Assembly: GCA_021736205.1 (NCBI GenBank)
Contig: JAIPGF010000012.1
Span: 1 to 39,820 of the forward strand
Origin: Candidatus Izemoplasma sp.
GTDB taxonomy: Bacteria > Bacillota_I > Bacilli_A > Izemoplasmatales > Izemoplasmataceae
Direction: 5' to 3'
DNA: 39,820 nucleotides
Under the pieces are notes generated by a model, which did no database searches, had not been told where the DNA came from, and saw nothing but the letters and a program-made list of their open reading frames with translations. Position numbers and translations under genes: made by a program. Below, piece by piece: positions 15,857-22,484 of the stretch (its first letter is position 1; every line of letters starts with the position of its first letter).

Positions 15857-16804
15857 TTAGTATCCAATATTATCTAAATTATCTCTTAAAATTTTAGAAC
15901 TTTTTTGCAGTTTTTCTTTTTCTTCCTCATTTAGGGTTAACTTAACTACATGGTGAACACCATCTTTATTTAATACAGATGGTAGACCAATATAAACATC
16001 ATTATCACAATTTTCATAAACCCCATCATTCAATACACTAACAGGTAAAATTCTATTTTCGTTATTAAAAATGGCCGATGTAAGTCTTACAAGCGCCATA
16101 CCAATACCATAGTAAGTTGCTTTTTTGCGCTTAATGATTTCATAAGCTGCATCTCTAACTTTAACATAGATTTTTTCTAAATCTTCAAATTCAATCTCAT
16201 CCATTGAGTTAATGACATCATTTAATGGCTTAGCACCAATGAATGTATTAGACCAACAAACAAATTCACTATCACCATGTTCTCCTAAAATATAGGCATG
16301 CACATTACGTGAATCGATGTTGATTTGCTTTCCAACCTCATATCGCAAACGAGCAGTATCTAAAATTGTTCCGCTTCCAATAACGCGAGATTTAGGTAAA
16401 CCTGACTCTTTCCAAGCAACATAGGCTAAAACATCAACTGGATTTGATGCAACCATTAATATTCCATCAAAGCCACTTTCCATAATTTTTTTAACAATTG
16501 ATTTCATAATTTTAGCGTTTCGATCTAATAAGTGAATACGTGATTCACCTTCTTTTTGACTCACACCAGCGGTTATAACAACTAATCCAGCATCTTTACA
16601 ATCACTGTAATCTCCCGCTTTAATCGTCATTTTTCGTGGACCAAAAGGTAGGCCATGATTTAAATCCATTGCCTCTCCTTCAGCTTTATCTTTATTTATA
16701 TCAATTAAGTCAAGTTCTTCCACAGTCCCCTGATTTACAAGTGCATAGGCATAACTCATACCAACAAATCCTGTACCAATAATTACAACTTTTGAATTTT
16801 CCAT
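15857..16804 (-). CDS. ldh: L-lactate dehydrogenase
   Basis: A 315-residue NAD-dependent L-lactate dehydrogenase that reduces pyruvate to lactate and regenerates NAD in fermentation. Visible features are the Rossmann motif GTGFVG at 10-15; Gln83 in GVSQKEGESR, the residue that selects lactate over malate (Arg in malate dehydrogenase); Arg89 of the mobile loop; Asn121 in NPVDV; Asp149 and Arg152 in ILDTARLR; and the proton-shuttling His176 in GEHGDSE. Length equals the family norm. The frame is open 17 codons further upstream, but ATG at 16804-16802 is chosen because GAGGTG is six bases upstream and MENSKVVIIGTG is the expected N-terminus. It is the only minus-strand gene here and is monocistronic. 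Confidence 0.95.
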   Translation of the reverse strand: MENSKVVIIGTGFVGMSYAYALVNQGTVEELDLIDINKDKAEGEAMDLNHGLPFGPRKMTIKAGDYSDCKDAGLVVITAGVSQKEGESRIHLLDRNAKIMKSIVKKIMESGFDGILMVASNPVDVLAYVAWKESGLPKSRVIGSGTILDTARLRYEVGKQINIDSRNVHAYILGEHGDSEFVCWSNTFIGAKPLNDVINSMDEIEFEDLEKIYVKVRDAAYEIIKRKKATYYGIGMALVRLTSAIFNNENRILPVSVLNDGVYENCDNDVYIGLPSVLNKDGVHHVVKLTLNEEEKEKLQKSSKILRDNLDNIGY

Positions 16805-16822
16805 TTCTTTCACCTCAAGTCT

Positions 16823-16848
16823 ATTATATATAAAAATTCTATTTTCAA
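16823..16848 (-). promoter_or_regulatory. Candidate ldh promoter
   Basis: On the minus strand TATAAT lies at 16828-16823, some 18 bases before the ldh ATG. The nearest -35-like TTGAAA (16848-16843) leaves only a 14-base spacer, so the -35 assignment is uncertain. Confidence 0.4.
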
Positions 16849-16904
16849 CTACCAATATACAAAAAATTCAGTCTGTAACTGTTTTCAATTAAGCAATTTA
16901 ATTA

Positions 16905-16933
16905 TTGACAAGCGACAACACGTCATATATAAT
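16905..16933 (+). promoter_or_regulatory. Promoter of the tetR-ABC exporter operon
   Basis: Perfect -35 TTGACA at 16905-16910 and perfect -10 TATAAT at 16928-16933, 17 bases apart. This is the strongest consensus promoter in the window, which fits a promoter normally held off by a repressor. Confidence 0.85.
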
Positions 16934-16947
16934 TATGACGTAGTGTC
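16914..16947 (+). promoter_or_regulatory. Probable TetR operator centred on the -10 box
   Basis: A 34-base inverted repeat. The inner arms ACGTCATA (16920-16927) and TATGACGT (16934-16941) are perfect, the outer arms GACAAC and AGTGTC are partly symmetric (12 of 14 positions per arm), and the six-base centre is exactly the -10 TATAAT. Repressor binding would hide the -10. Assignment to the adjacent TetR is by position. Confidence 0.8.
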
Positions 16948-16962
16948 ACAAGGAGTGATTGT

Positions 16963-17571
16963 ATGCCAACTGAAACATTTCATAATTTAGATGACAAAAA
17001 ACGTGAACGTATATTAAATGCAGCAAGAGAAGAGTTTACCAATAAGAAGTTAATTGATAGTCGCGTATCCAACATTATAAAAAAATGCGATATTCCACGG
17101 GGAAGTTTTTATCAATATTTTACTGATTTAGAAGACTTGTTTTATTATATTGTCAACCGTGAATTTGATCGTATATTTAATTCTGGAAGCGAATTTATCA
17201 GTCAAACAAATGATCTTTTTGAGTATTCAATCTTAACATTTGAATCAGATTATAAAGCCTTTGTGGAAGGCGACAGACATAAGTTTTTGCGTAACGTTTT
17301 TCATAGTGTAGATATTAATAGTAAAGTCATGACTTATCACAGAGAAAAACGTGATCACTATTTATCTAATCTATTTAATCAGATGGATTTGTCCTTACTT
17401 ATGTTTGAGACATTTAATGATGTTAAACAATTATATATTATGATACAAGAAATAAAACAAATGGTTATACGTAAAGCTATTTTTAACGATTGGCCGATGA
17501 AAAAAGCCAAGGATACCTTTATATGGAGACTTAAAATTATTCAAAATGGAGCGTGTCAAAACAATGAGTAA
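16963..17571 (+). CDS. TetR-family transcriptional regulator
   Basis: A 202-residue TetR-type repressor. The N-terminal helix DKKRERILNAAREEF leads into the HTH SRVSNIIKKCDIPRGSFYQYF (about residues 37-57), with the family's typical GSFYQYF recognition helix. The C-terminal part is a helical, aromatic-rich ligand-binding and dimerisation domain specific to this protein. AAGGAG precedes the ATG. Its end overlaps the first exporter gene by about eight bases, so regulator and transporter are co-expressed. By position it should repress its own operon through the large dyad at 16914-16947 and be released by the exporter's substrate or a mimic. Confidence 0.9.
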   Translation: MPTETFHNLDDKKRERILNAAREEFTNKKLIDSRVSNIIKKCDIPRGSFYQYFTDLEDLFYYIVNREFDRIFNSGSEFISQTNDLFEYSILTFESDYKAFVEGDRHKFLRNVFHSVDINSKVMTYHREKRDHYLSNLFNQMDLSLLMFETFNDVKQLYIMIQEIKQMVIRKAIFNDWPMKKAKDTFIWRLKIIQNGACQNNE

Positions 17572-19336
17572 TCTCAGTAAACTATTTAAGTACACGTTTA
17601 AATATCCATTAAACATTATTGTCGGTCTGTTAGCAATGTTTGGCAATGTTGTCGCTGGATTTATGATTCCTTTATTAATGATTACTATTATTGATGTTGC
17701 GATTCCTACGGAAAATCAAACATTATTATTTCAAACCGGTGGTTATATGCTTGGACTTGCTTTTTTTGGTTTATTACTGGGCTTAATTAACACATATAAT
17801 TCTCAAAAAGTAGCGTTATATGCCATTACCGATTTAAGAAAAGATTTCTTTAAAAAAACCTTATCGTTAACATCAAAAAGTATTGATTCTTTTAAAGCAA
17901 GTCGCTTAATCACAACTGCCACGAACGATATGGTCAGAATCCAACAATTTTTCCAAATGCTTTTACGTATCATTGTACGAGCACCCTTAATGGTTGGAAT
18001 TGGAATATATATGGCTATTAGAACATCAACTGAATTATCCACACTCTTTTTTATAACCATTCCCTTACTCTTAATCACCATTGTTGTTATTATGATTATC
18101 GCGTTTCCTAGATTTAAAAAAGTTCAAAAAACAATAGATGGATTAAATAAAACAGCACTTGAAACAGCGAATGCGCCACGTGTAATAAAATCATTTGTAA
18201 CGATGGAGTACGAAAATAAAAAATTTAACGAGGCAAATGAACGCTTTAGAAATACGAACACAGCCGCTCAAAAAGTGATTGTTATTGCAGAACCTATTAT
18301 CATGGCAATATTTAATATGTCATTAGCTGGACTTGTTTTCTTAGGTGCTTATTACATTGATAAAGGGCTACTACTAAACGCCACAACAAACGATCCCAAT
18401 GTGGGCGTTATTATCGCCTTCAATAGTTATAGTATGTTTATTTTGTTTGGTCTTATGATGTTTGCGATGATGATGATATTTATTTCACGCGCAGAAGTAA
18501 GTGCCAAACGTATTAATGAGGTCTTTGATAAAGAGGCTTTCAAACAACCTAAAACCCCACTAATTTCTGATGAAATATCAGGAGATATAACGTTTGAAAA
18601 TGTTACATTTAGTTATACCAAAGACAGCAATCCAGCATTAATAGATATCAATATCACTATAAAATCAGGTGAAAAAATAGGTGTCATTGGATCAACTGGT
18701 AGTGGGAAATCAACATTAATTAAACTCTTACCACGGCTTTATGAAGTAACTGAAGGAAAACTTCTAATCGATGGATTAGATATTAAGTCTTATGATATAA
18801 AAGCATTAAGAAGTCAATTATCAATTGTGACACAAAAACCTAAAATTTTTTCTGGTAGTATTGCGACTAATATACTACAAGGAACAACAAATCATACATT
18901 TGATCATTTAAAAAACGCATCAGAGCAAGCAGATGCCTATGAATTTATCCAAACATATGATGATTATTTCAATCATCTAACACAGCAAAATGGGTCGAAC
19001 TTAAGTGGGGGACAAAAACAACGTATATCACTTGCTAGAGGATTAATAAAACAACCCAAAATTCTTGTGTTAGATGATTCAACAAGCGCTGTTGATGCAA
19101 AAAGTGAAGCAGAAATATTAGCCAATATTCACCAATATAATCAAGGTATCACCGCAATTATTATTTCACAAAAAATTAGTACAATTAAAAATTTAGATAA
19201 AATCCTTGTACTAAATAATGATGGTAAAGTAGACGGATTTGCACCACATGAAGATCTACTCAAAACCTCAACAGTTTATCAAGAGATCGCTAAATCACAA
19301 ATTGGGTATGGAGGTGCTTTGAATGACGAACAATAA
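17564..19336 (+). CDS. Heterodimeric ABC exporter, degenerate-site subunit lacking the switch His (pair 2)
   Basis: A 590-residue half-transporter with an N-terminal six-helix membrane domain and C-terminal ATPase domain. Walker A is GSTGSGKS at 376-383, the signature LSGGQ at 480-484 and Walker B ILVLDD at 500-505, with Asp505 replacing the catalytic Glu. The switch region reads IIISQKIST, so Gln536 stands where the switch His should be. Two catalytic residues are therefore missing from its own ATP site, the fullest degeneration among the three pairs. An in-frame ATG at 17546 exists, but GGAG at 17548-17551 supports ATG 17564. It overlaps tetR by eight bases and the next subunit by 14. Confidence 0.9.
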   Translation: MSNLSKLFKYTFKYPLNIIVGLLAMFGNVVAGFMIPLLMITIIDVAIPTENQTLLFQTGGYMLGLAFFGLLLGLINTYNSQKVALYAITDLRKDFFKKTLSLTSKSIDSFKASRLITTATNDMVRIQQFFQMLLRIIVRAPLMVGIGIYMAIRTSTELSTLFFITIPLLLITIVVIMIIAFPRFKKVQKTIDGLNKTALETANAPRVIKSFVTMEYENKKFNEANERFRNTNTAAQKVIVIAEPIIMAIFNMSLAGLVFLGAYYIDKGLLLNATTNDPNVGVIIAFNSYSMFILFGLMMFAMMMIFISRAEVSAKRINEVFDKEAFKQPKTPLISDEISGDITFENVTFSYTKDSNPALIDINITIKSGEKIGVIGSTGSGKSTLIKLLPRLYEVTEGKLLIDGLDIKSYDIKALRSQLSIVTQKPKIFSGSIATNILQGTTNHTFDHLKNASEQADAYEFIQTYDDYFNHLTQQNGSNLSGGQKQRISLARGLIKQPKILVLDDSTSAVDAKSEAEILANIHQYNQGITAIIISQKISTIKNLDKILVLNNDGKVDGFAPHEDLLKTSTVYQEIAKSQIGYGGALNDEQ

Positions 19337-21242
19337 AGATCCATATCAAGATATTGATCATACAAAAACCATTCTCAATAAACAACAAGTTAAAGAACGT
19401 TTAGAAAAAACTAAAGATTATTCAAAAATATTAAATACGCGAGCTGGTGGTGGAAGACACCGGGTTTATTTAGGCAATAAAGCAACGGATAAAATAGGTA
19501 CAATCAAACGTATTTGGAATTACTTAGGCAATTATAGATACGGTCTAATCACCGTTGTGTTTTTCATCTTTCTAACCTCACTTTTAGCCGTTTATTTGCC
19601 TAGGTTATTTGGAATAACCATTGATCGATATTTAAAAGTTAAAGATATATCAGGTGCTTACCGCATGGCAGGAATTATTATTACAATTGCCTTATTTAAT
19701 AGTATTGCACGATTTATTGGCCGTTATACTATGACAATTATCGCTCAAAAAACAGTCGCAAAAATTAGACAAGACGCATTTGATAAATTACAAATACTCC
19801 CAGTAAAATATTATGACCAGAATCAATCTGGTGATATAATTTCTAAACTAACAAATGATGTAGATTTAATCAGTAATTCATTATCCAGTGTTACCACTGA
19901 GTTAATCTCTAGTATCATTTTACTCATTGGATCACTTATTATGATGTTTATTGTGAATTACATTTTAGCCCTAGTCGTTTTAATTTTTGTGCCAATTATG
20001 ATTCTTTTTACTATTAAAATTGGTAAGATTACCAAAAAAGGATTTGTTAAGCAACAAAAACATTTAGGAAATCTAAACGGAATTGTTGAAGAAAGTATCT
20101 CTGGCATCGAAGTGCTTAAATTATATAACCAAGAAGAAGAAACACTCAACGAATTTCAAGATAAAAATGTTGAATTAAGAAATGCTGGTTTTAAAGCACA
20201 AGTATTTGCTGGAATTGTTATGCCGGTTATAGGCTTTATTAACAATTTAATTTATGTTTTGATTATTATCACAGGCGGACTTTTATTTGTTTTCTCAATT
20301 GGTACAGTGACCGTCGGAGATATCTCAGCGATGACACAATATGCTAGACAATTTGTTCAACCAATCTCTAATTTAAGTCAGATGTTTAATACTATCCAAC
20401 AAGGACTAGCAGGAGCAGAAAGAGTCTTTAATTTAATTGATGAAACATCGGAATACGAACAAGATGGAACACAGTTTTCAAATGCCTTTAAAGGCAGTGT
20501 AACCTTTGAAAATATCACATTTGGCTATGAGAAAGACCAAGCAGTATTACATGATATTACATTTGATGCAGCACCTGGTGAAATCATTGCAATTGTAGGA
20601 CCAACCGGGAGCGGAAAAACAACCATCATCAATTTATTAAACCGTTTTTATGATCCTGATGAAGGTGAAATAACAATTGATAACATCTCATCTATTAATT
20701 ATAAAAAAGACAATTTAAGAGCTAAAATAGGGGTTGTATTACAAGATACAAATCTCTTTAGTGGCACAATATTTGATAATATTCATTACGGTGATCAAAC
20801 AGCAACCAAAGAAGAAGTCATTAAAACTTCTAAGATTGCGAATGCACATGACTTTATCATGAAACTCCCGCATCAATACGAGACTGAAATTTATGAAGGG
20901 GGAGAAAACCTGTCACACGGTGAACGCCAATTAATTTCAATTGCGCGAACATTACTGTCAAATCCCGACATTCTCATTTTAGATGAAGCAACATCAAGCG
21001 TTGATACTCGCACAGAGTTTCACATCCAAGAATCTATGCGTCTATTAATGAAAGGGCGTACAAGTTTCGTCATTGCGCACCGTCTACAAACCATTAGAGA
21101 TGCGGATAAAATACTCGTTATTCATGATGGTAAATTAATTGAACAAGGATCACATCAAGAACTTTTAAAACTTGAAGGATTCTATCATGATTTATATACA
21201 ACACAGTTTAAAGAAGAGAAAATCAGAGAAAGTGGGTATTAG
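19323..21242 (+). CDS. Heterodimeric ABC exporter, catalytic-site subunit with N-terminal extension (pair 2)
   Basis: A 639-residue half-transporter, about 40 residues longer than its two counterparts here. The extra length is a charged N-terminal segment (residues 1 to about 65, containing GGGRHRVYLGN) before the first membrane helix. Walker A is GPTGSGKT at 426-433, Walker B ILILDE at 550-555 with catalytic E555, and the switch His is H586. The signature is LSHGE at 530-534 rather than LSGGQ, complementing the degenerate first subunit. GGAGGTG lies just before the ATG, inside the preceding gene. The operon (tetR and both subunits) ends at the hairpin overlapping its stop codon. Substrate unknown; multidrug or lipid export is the usual role. 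Confidence 0.9.
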   Translation: MTNNKDPYQDIDHTKTILNKQQVKERLEKTKDYSKILNTRAGGGRHRVYLGNKATDKIGTIKRIWNYLGNYRYGLITVVFFIFLTSLLAVYLPRLFGITIDRYLKVKDISGAYRMAGIIITIALFNSIARFIGRYTMTIIAQKTVAKIRQDAFDKLQILPVKYYDQNQSGDIISKLTNDVDLISNSLSSVTTELISSIILLIGSLIMMFIVNYILALVVLIFVPIMILFTIKIGKITKKGFVKQQKHLGNLNGIVEESISGIEVLKLYNQEEETLNEFQDKNVELRNAGFKAQVFAGIVMPVIGFINNLIYVLIIITGGLLFVFSIGTVTVGDISAMTQYARQFVQPISNLSQMFNTIQQGLAGAERVFNLIDETSEYEQDGTQFSNAFKGSVTFENITFGYEKDQAVLHDITFDAAPGEIIAIVGPTGSGKTTIINLLNRFYDPDEGEITIDNISSINYKKDNLRAKIGVVLQDTNLFSGTIFDNIHYGDQTATKEEVIKTSKIANAHDFIMKLPHQYETEIYEGGENLSHGERQLISIARTLLSNPDILILDEATSSVDTRTEFHIQESMRLLMKGRTSFVIAHRLQTIRDADKILVIHDGKLIEQGSHQELLKLEGFYHDLYTTQFKEEKIRESGY

Positions 21243-21260
21243 CTCATTTTCTCTTTTTTT
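21214..21260 (+). terminator. Probable terminator overlapping the pair 2 stop codon
   Basis: AAGAGAAAAT at 21214-21223 can pair with ATTTTCTCTT at 21246-21255; alternatively AGAGAAA at 21225-21231 pairs with TTTCTCT at 21248-21254. Either stem encloses the TAG at 21240-21242 and is followed by a T run. The large loop lowers confidence. Confidence 0.6.
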
Positions 21261-21276
21261 TACCCGTAAAGTACTG

Positions 21277-21282
21277 TATAAT
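21277..21282 (+). promoter_or_regulatory. -10 box of the acyltransferase-fold gene
   Basis: A consensus TATAAT at 21277-21282 is preceded directly by TG. No acceptable -35 is seen because the corresponding position is the terminator T run. AGGTG at 21289-21293 is the ribosome site of the following gene. Confidence 0.45.
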
Positions 21283-21298
21283 AACGATAGGTGATAGT

Positions 21299-22168
21299 AT
21301 GAAACGACGCTTAAGAGATAGAAAAGATGGTTATAGATTAACAAAAACAGATCCGTTTTTTAGAATAATACCACACATTATGAAAGATAGAAGTGATGCG
21401 CAAGTATTTTTCGAAGAACGTATTTATTTAGAAAATACACGAGATCTGATAAGGAAATTAAGAAAAAAGGGGGAACGTGTTGGCTTTTTACATATTGTAA
21501 TTGCTGCACTGGTTCGCATCATGTCACAAAAACCAAAAGTAAACCGGTTTATTAGTGGTAAAAAAGCCTATGCAAGAAATGAAATAACAATTTCGCTTGT
21601 TGTTAAAAAAGAGATGACACAATCCGGTGATGAAACAACAATTAAATTAAAATTTGATCCCAATGATACCATTTTAGATGTTTGTCACAAACTTAATAAT
21701 GAAATAGATAAAAATAAAGAAACAAGCGGCAAGAATTCAGCAGACAAGCTGGCTAAAATTTTTAGTTATATGCCAAACTTTTTATTATCATTAAGTATGG
21801 GATTTATTAAATTTCTAGACCGACATGGTTGGTTACCAAAGACGTTAATTGATGTGAGTCCTTTTCATACAAGTGCGTTTGTCACAGACTTAGGTTCTTT
21901 AGGAATCAAACCTGTATTCCATCATATTTATAACTTTGGAACCACCTCAATATTCCTGGCATTTGGTATGCGCTCTAAAGAACAAATCATTGAAGAAGGA
22001 TTAACTGTCACAAATAAAAAAGTAATGGATCTTAAAATTGTTGTTGATGAACGTATTGTAGATGGGTATTATTTTGCTAATGCAGTTAAAGAAGTGAAAA
22101 GATATCTGCATAATCCACAGATATTACTGGAGAAACCCGAAAAAATATATATAGATGATGAAATATAA
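21299..22168 (+). CDS. Stand-alone 2-oxoacid dehydrogenase E2/CAT-fold acyltransferase-like protein
   Basis: A 289-residue protein resembling the catalytic domain of E2 dihydrolipoyl acyltransferases and chloramphenicol acetyltransferase, but with no lipoyl or E1/E3-binding domain and no pyruvate dehydrogenase genes nearby. The segment equivalent to the catalytic DHRxxDG reads DERIVDG at 250-256, so the general-base His is Glu251. I recall similar short proteins in Clostridia carrying DERxxDG, which would make the Glu a family trait rather than a damaged site, but I cannot verify this. A true acyltransferase reaction is therefore doubtful. The basic N-terminus (MKRRLRDRKDG) may bind acidic partners or membranes. 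It is monocistronic, between two exporter operons. Confidence 0.6.
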   Translation: MKRRLRDRKDGYRLTKTDPFFRIIPHIMKDRSDAQVFFEERIYLENTRDLIRKLRKKGERVGFLHIVIAALVRIMSQKPKVNRFISGKKAYARNEITISLVVKKEMTQSGDETTIKLKFDPNDTILDVCHKLNNEIDKNKETSGKNSADKLAKIFSYMPNFLLSLSMGFIKFLDRHGWLPKTLIDVSPFHTSAFVTDLGSLGIKPVFHHIYNFGTTSIFLAFGMRSKEQIIEEGLTVTNKKVMDLKIVVDERIVDGYYFANAVKEVKRYLHNPQILLEKPEKIYIDDEI

Positions 22169-22187
22169 ATAATATTATAAATAAGCC

Positions 22188-22216
22188 TTTACATCAAAAA
22201 AATCCTATGCTATTAT
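22188..22216 (+). promoter_or_regulatory. Promoter of the ABC-F/exporter operon leader
   Basis: -35 TTTACA at 22188-22193 and -10 TATTAT at 22211-22216, 17 bases apart, with a TGc extension at 22208-22210. Transcription would start near 22223 and give a leader of about 260 bases before the ABC-F start. The whole gap 22169-22484 is accounted for by this promoter, the short ORF and the attenuator. Confidence 0.65.
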
Positions 22217-22262
22217 AAAATAGTGAAAAACAATAAACTAAAAGAAAAGAGAGGTGATGGCA

Positions 22263-22370
22263 ATGAATAAACTACTACAATCAGTCAGAAAAACAGGAGA
22301 TTTGAACATGAACATTTTTTGTCATGCAAAAATTTTGACCATCACTATGAGAATGATACGACCCAACTAA
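22263..22370 (+). CDS. Upstream leader ORF, 35 codons (putative attenuator peptide)
   Basis: ATG 22263 to TAA 22368-22370 encodes a 35-residue basic peptide beginning MNKLLQSVRKTGDLN and ending MRMIRPN. The ribosome site AGAGAGGTG is near-ideal and six bases before the ATG. A second in-frame ATG at 22308 has its own GGAG (22296-22299), giving a 20-residue alternative. The ORF lies entirely inside the leader of the ABC-F operon, upstream of the terminator. Its last codons (22351-22360) can pair with the terminator left arm, so ribosome position on this ORF could decide termination. It is too short for family assignment; expression and function are inferred. Confidence 0.55.
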   Translation: MNKLLQSVRKTGDLNMNIFCHAKILTITMRMIRPN

Positions 22371-22435
22371 CTATTATTGGGAACGCTTTATTTAATAAGA
22401 TATATATCTTACTATTAAATAATACTGTGTCTTTC
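22351..22435 (+). promoter_or_regulatory. Candidate antiterminator pairing in the ABC-F leader
   Basis: GAATGATACG at 22351-22360 can pair with TGTGTCTTTC at 22426-22435 through about nine pairs including two G-U and one T-T mismatch. This removes most of the terminator left arm. The upstream strand is made of codons 30-33 of the leader ORF, so a ribosome finishing the ORF would cover it, while one stalled about six or more codons earlier would leave it free. The pairing is modest in strength; no folding energy was computed. Confidence 0.45.
22391..22419 (+). other. Leader hairpin upstream of the attenuator terminator
   Basis: TTTAATA and AGATAT (22391-22403) pair with ATATCT and TATTAAA (22404-22419) with a three-base bulge TAC. 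The core TAAGATATATATCTTA is a perfect palindrome. It lies between the leader ORF and the terminator and may pace or direct folding of the leader. Confidence 0.5.
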
Positions 22436-22463
22436 ATCTACTATGATGGAAGGCACTTTTTTT
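22427..22463 (+). terminator. Intrinsic terminator inside the ABC-F operon leader (attenuator)
   Basis: GTGTCTTTCATC at 22427-22438 pairs over all 12 positions (two G-U) with GATGGAAGGCAC at 22445-22456 around the loop TACTAT, followed by seven T residues at 22457-22463. It stands 21 bases before the ABC-F start codon with no gene end just before it, which is the position of an attenuator rather than an ordinary end-of-gene terminator. Confidence 0.85.
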
Positions 22464-22484
22464 ATGCACCAAGGGGTGAAAACA

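Noticed and set aside
21299-22168. Pyruvate dehydrogenase E2 component
   Set aside because: No lipoyl or peripheral-subunit-binding domain, no E1 or E3 genes nearby, and the catalytic His is Glu.
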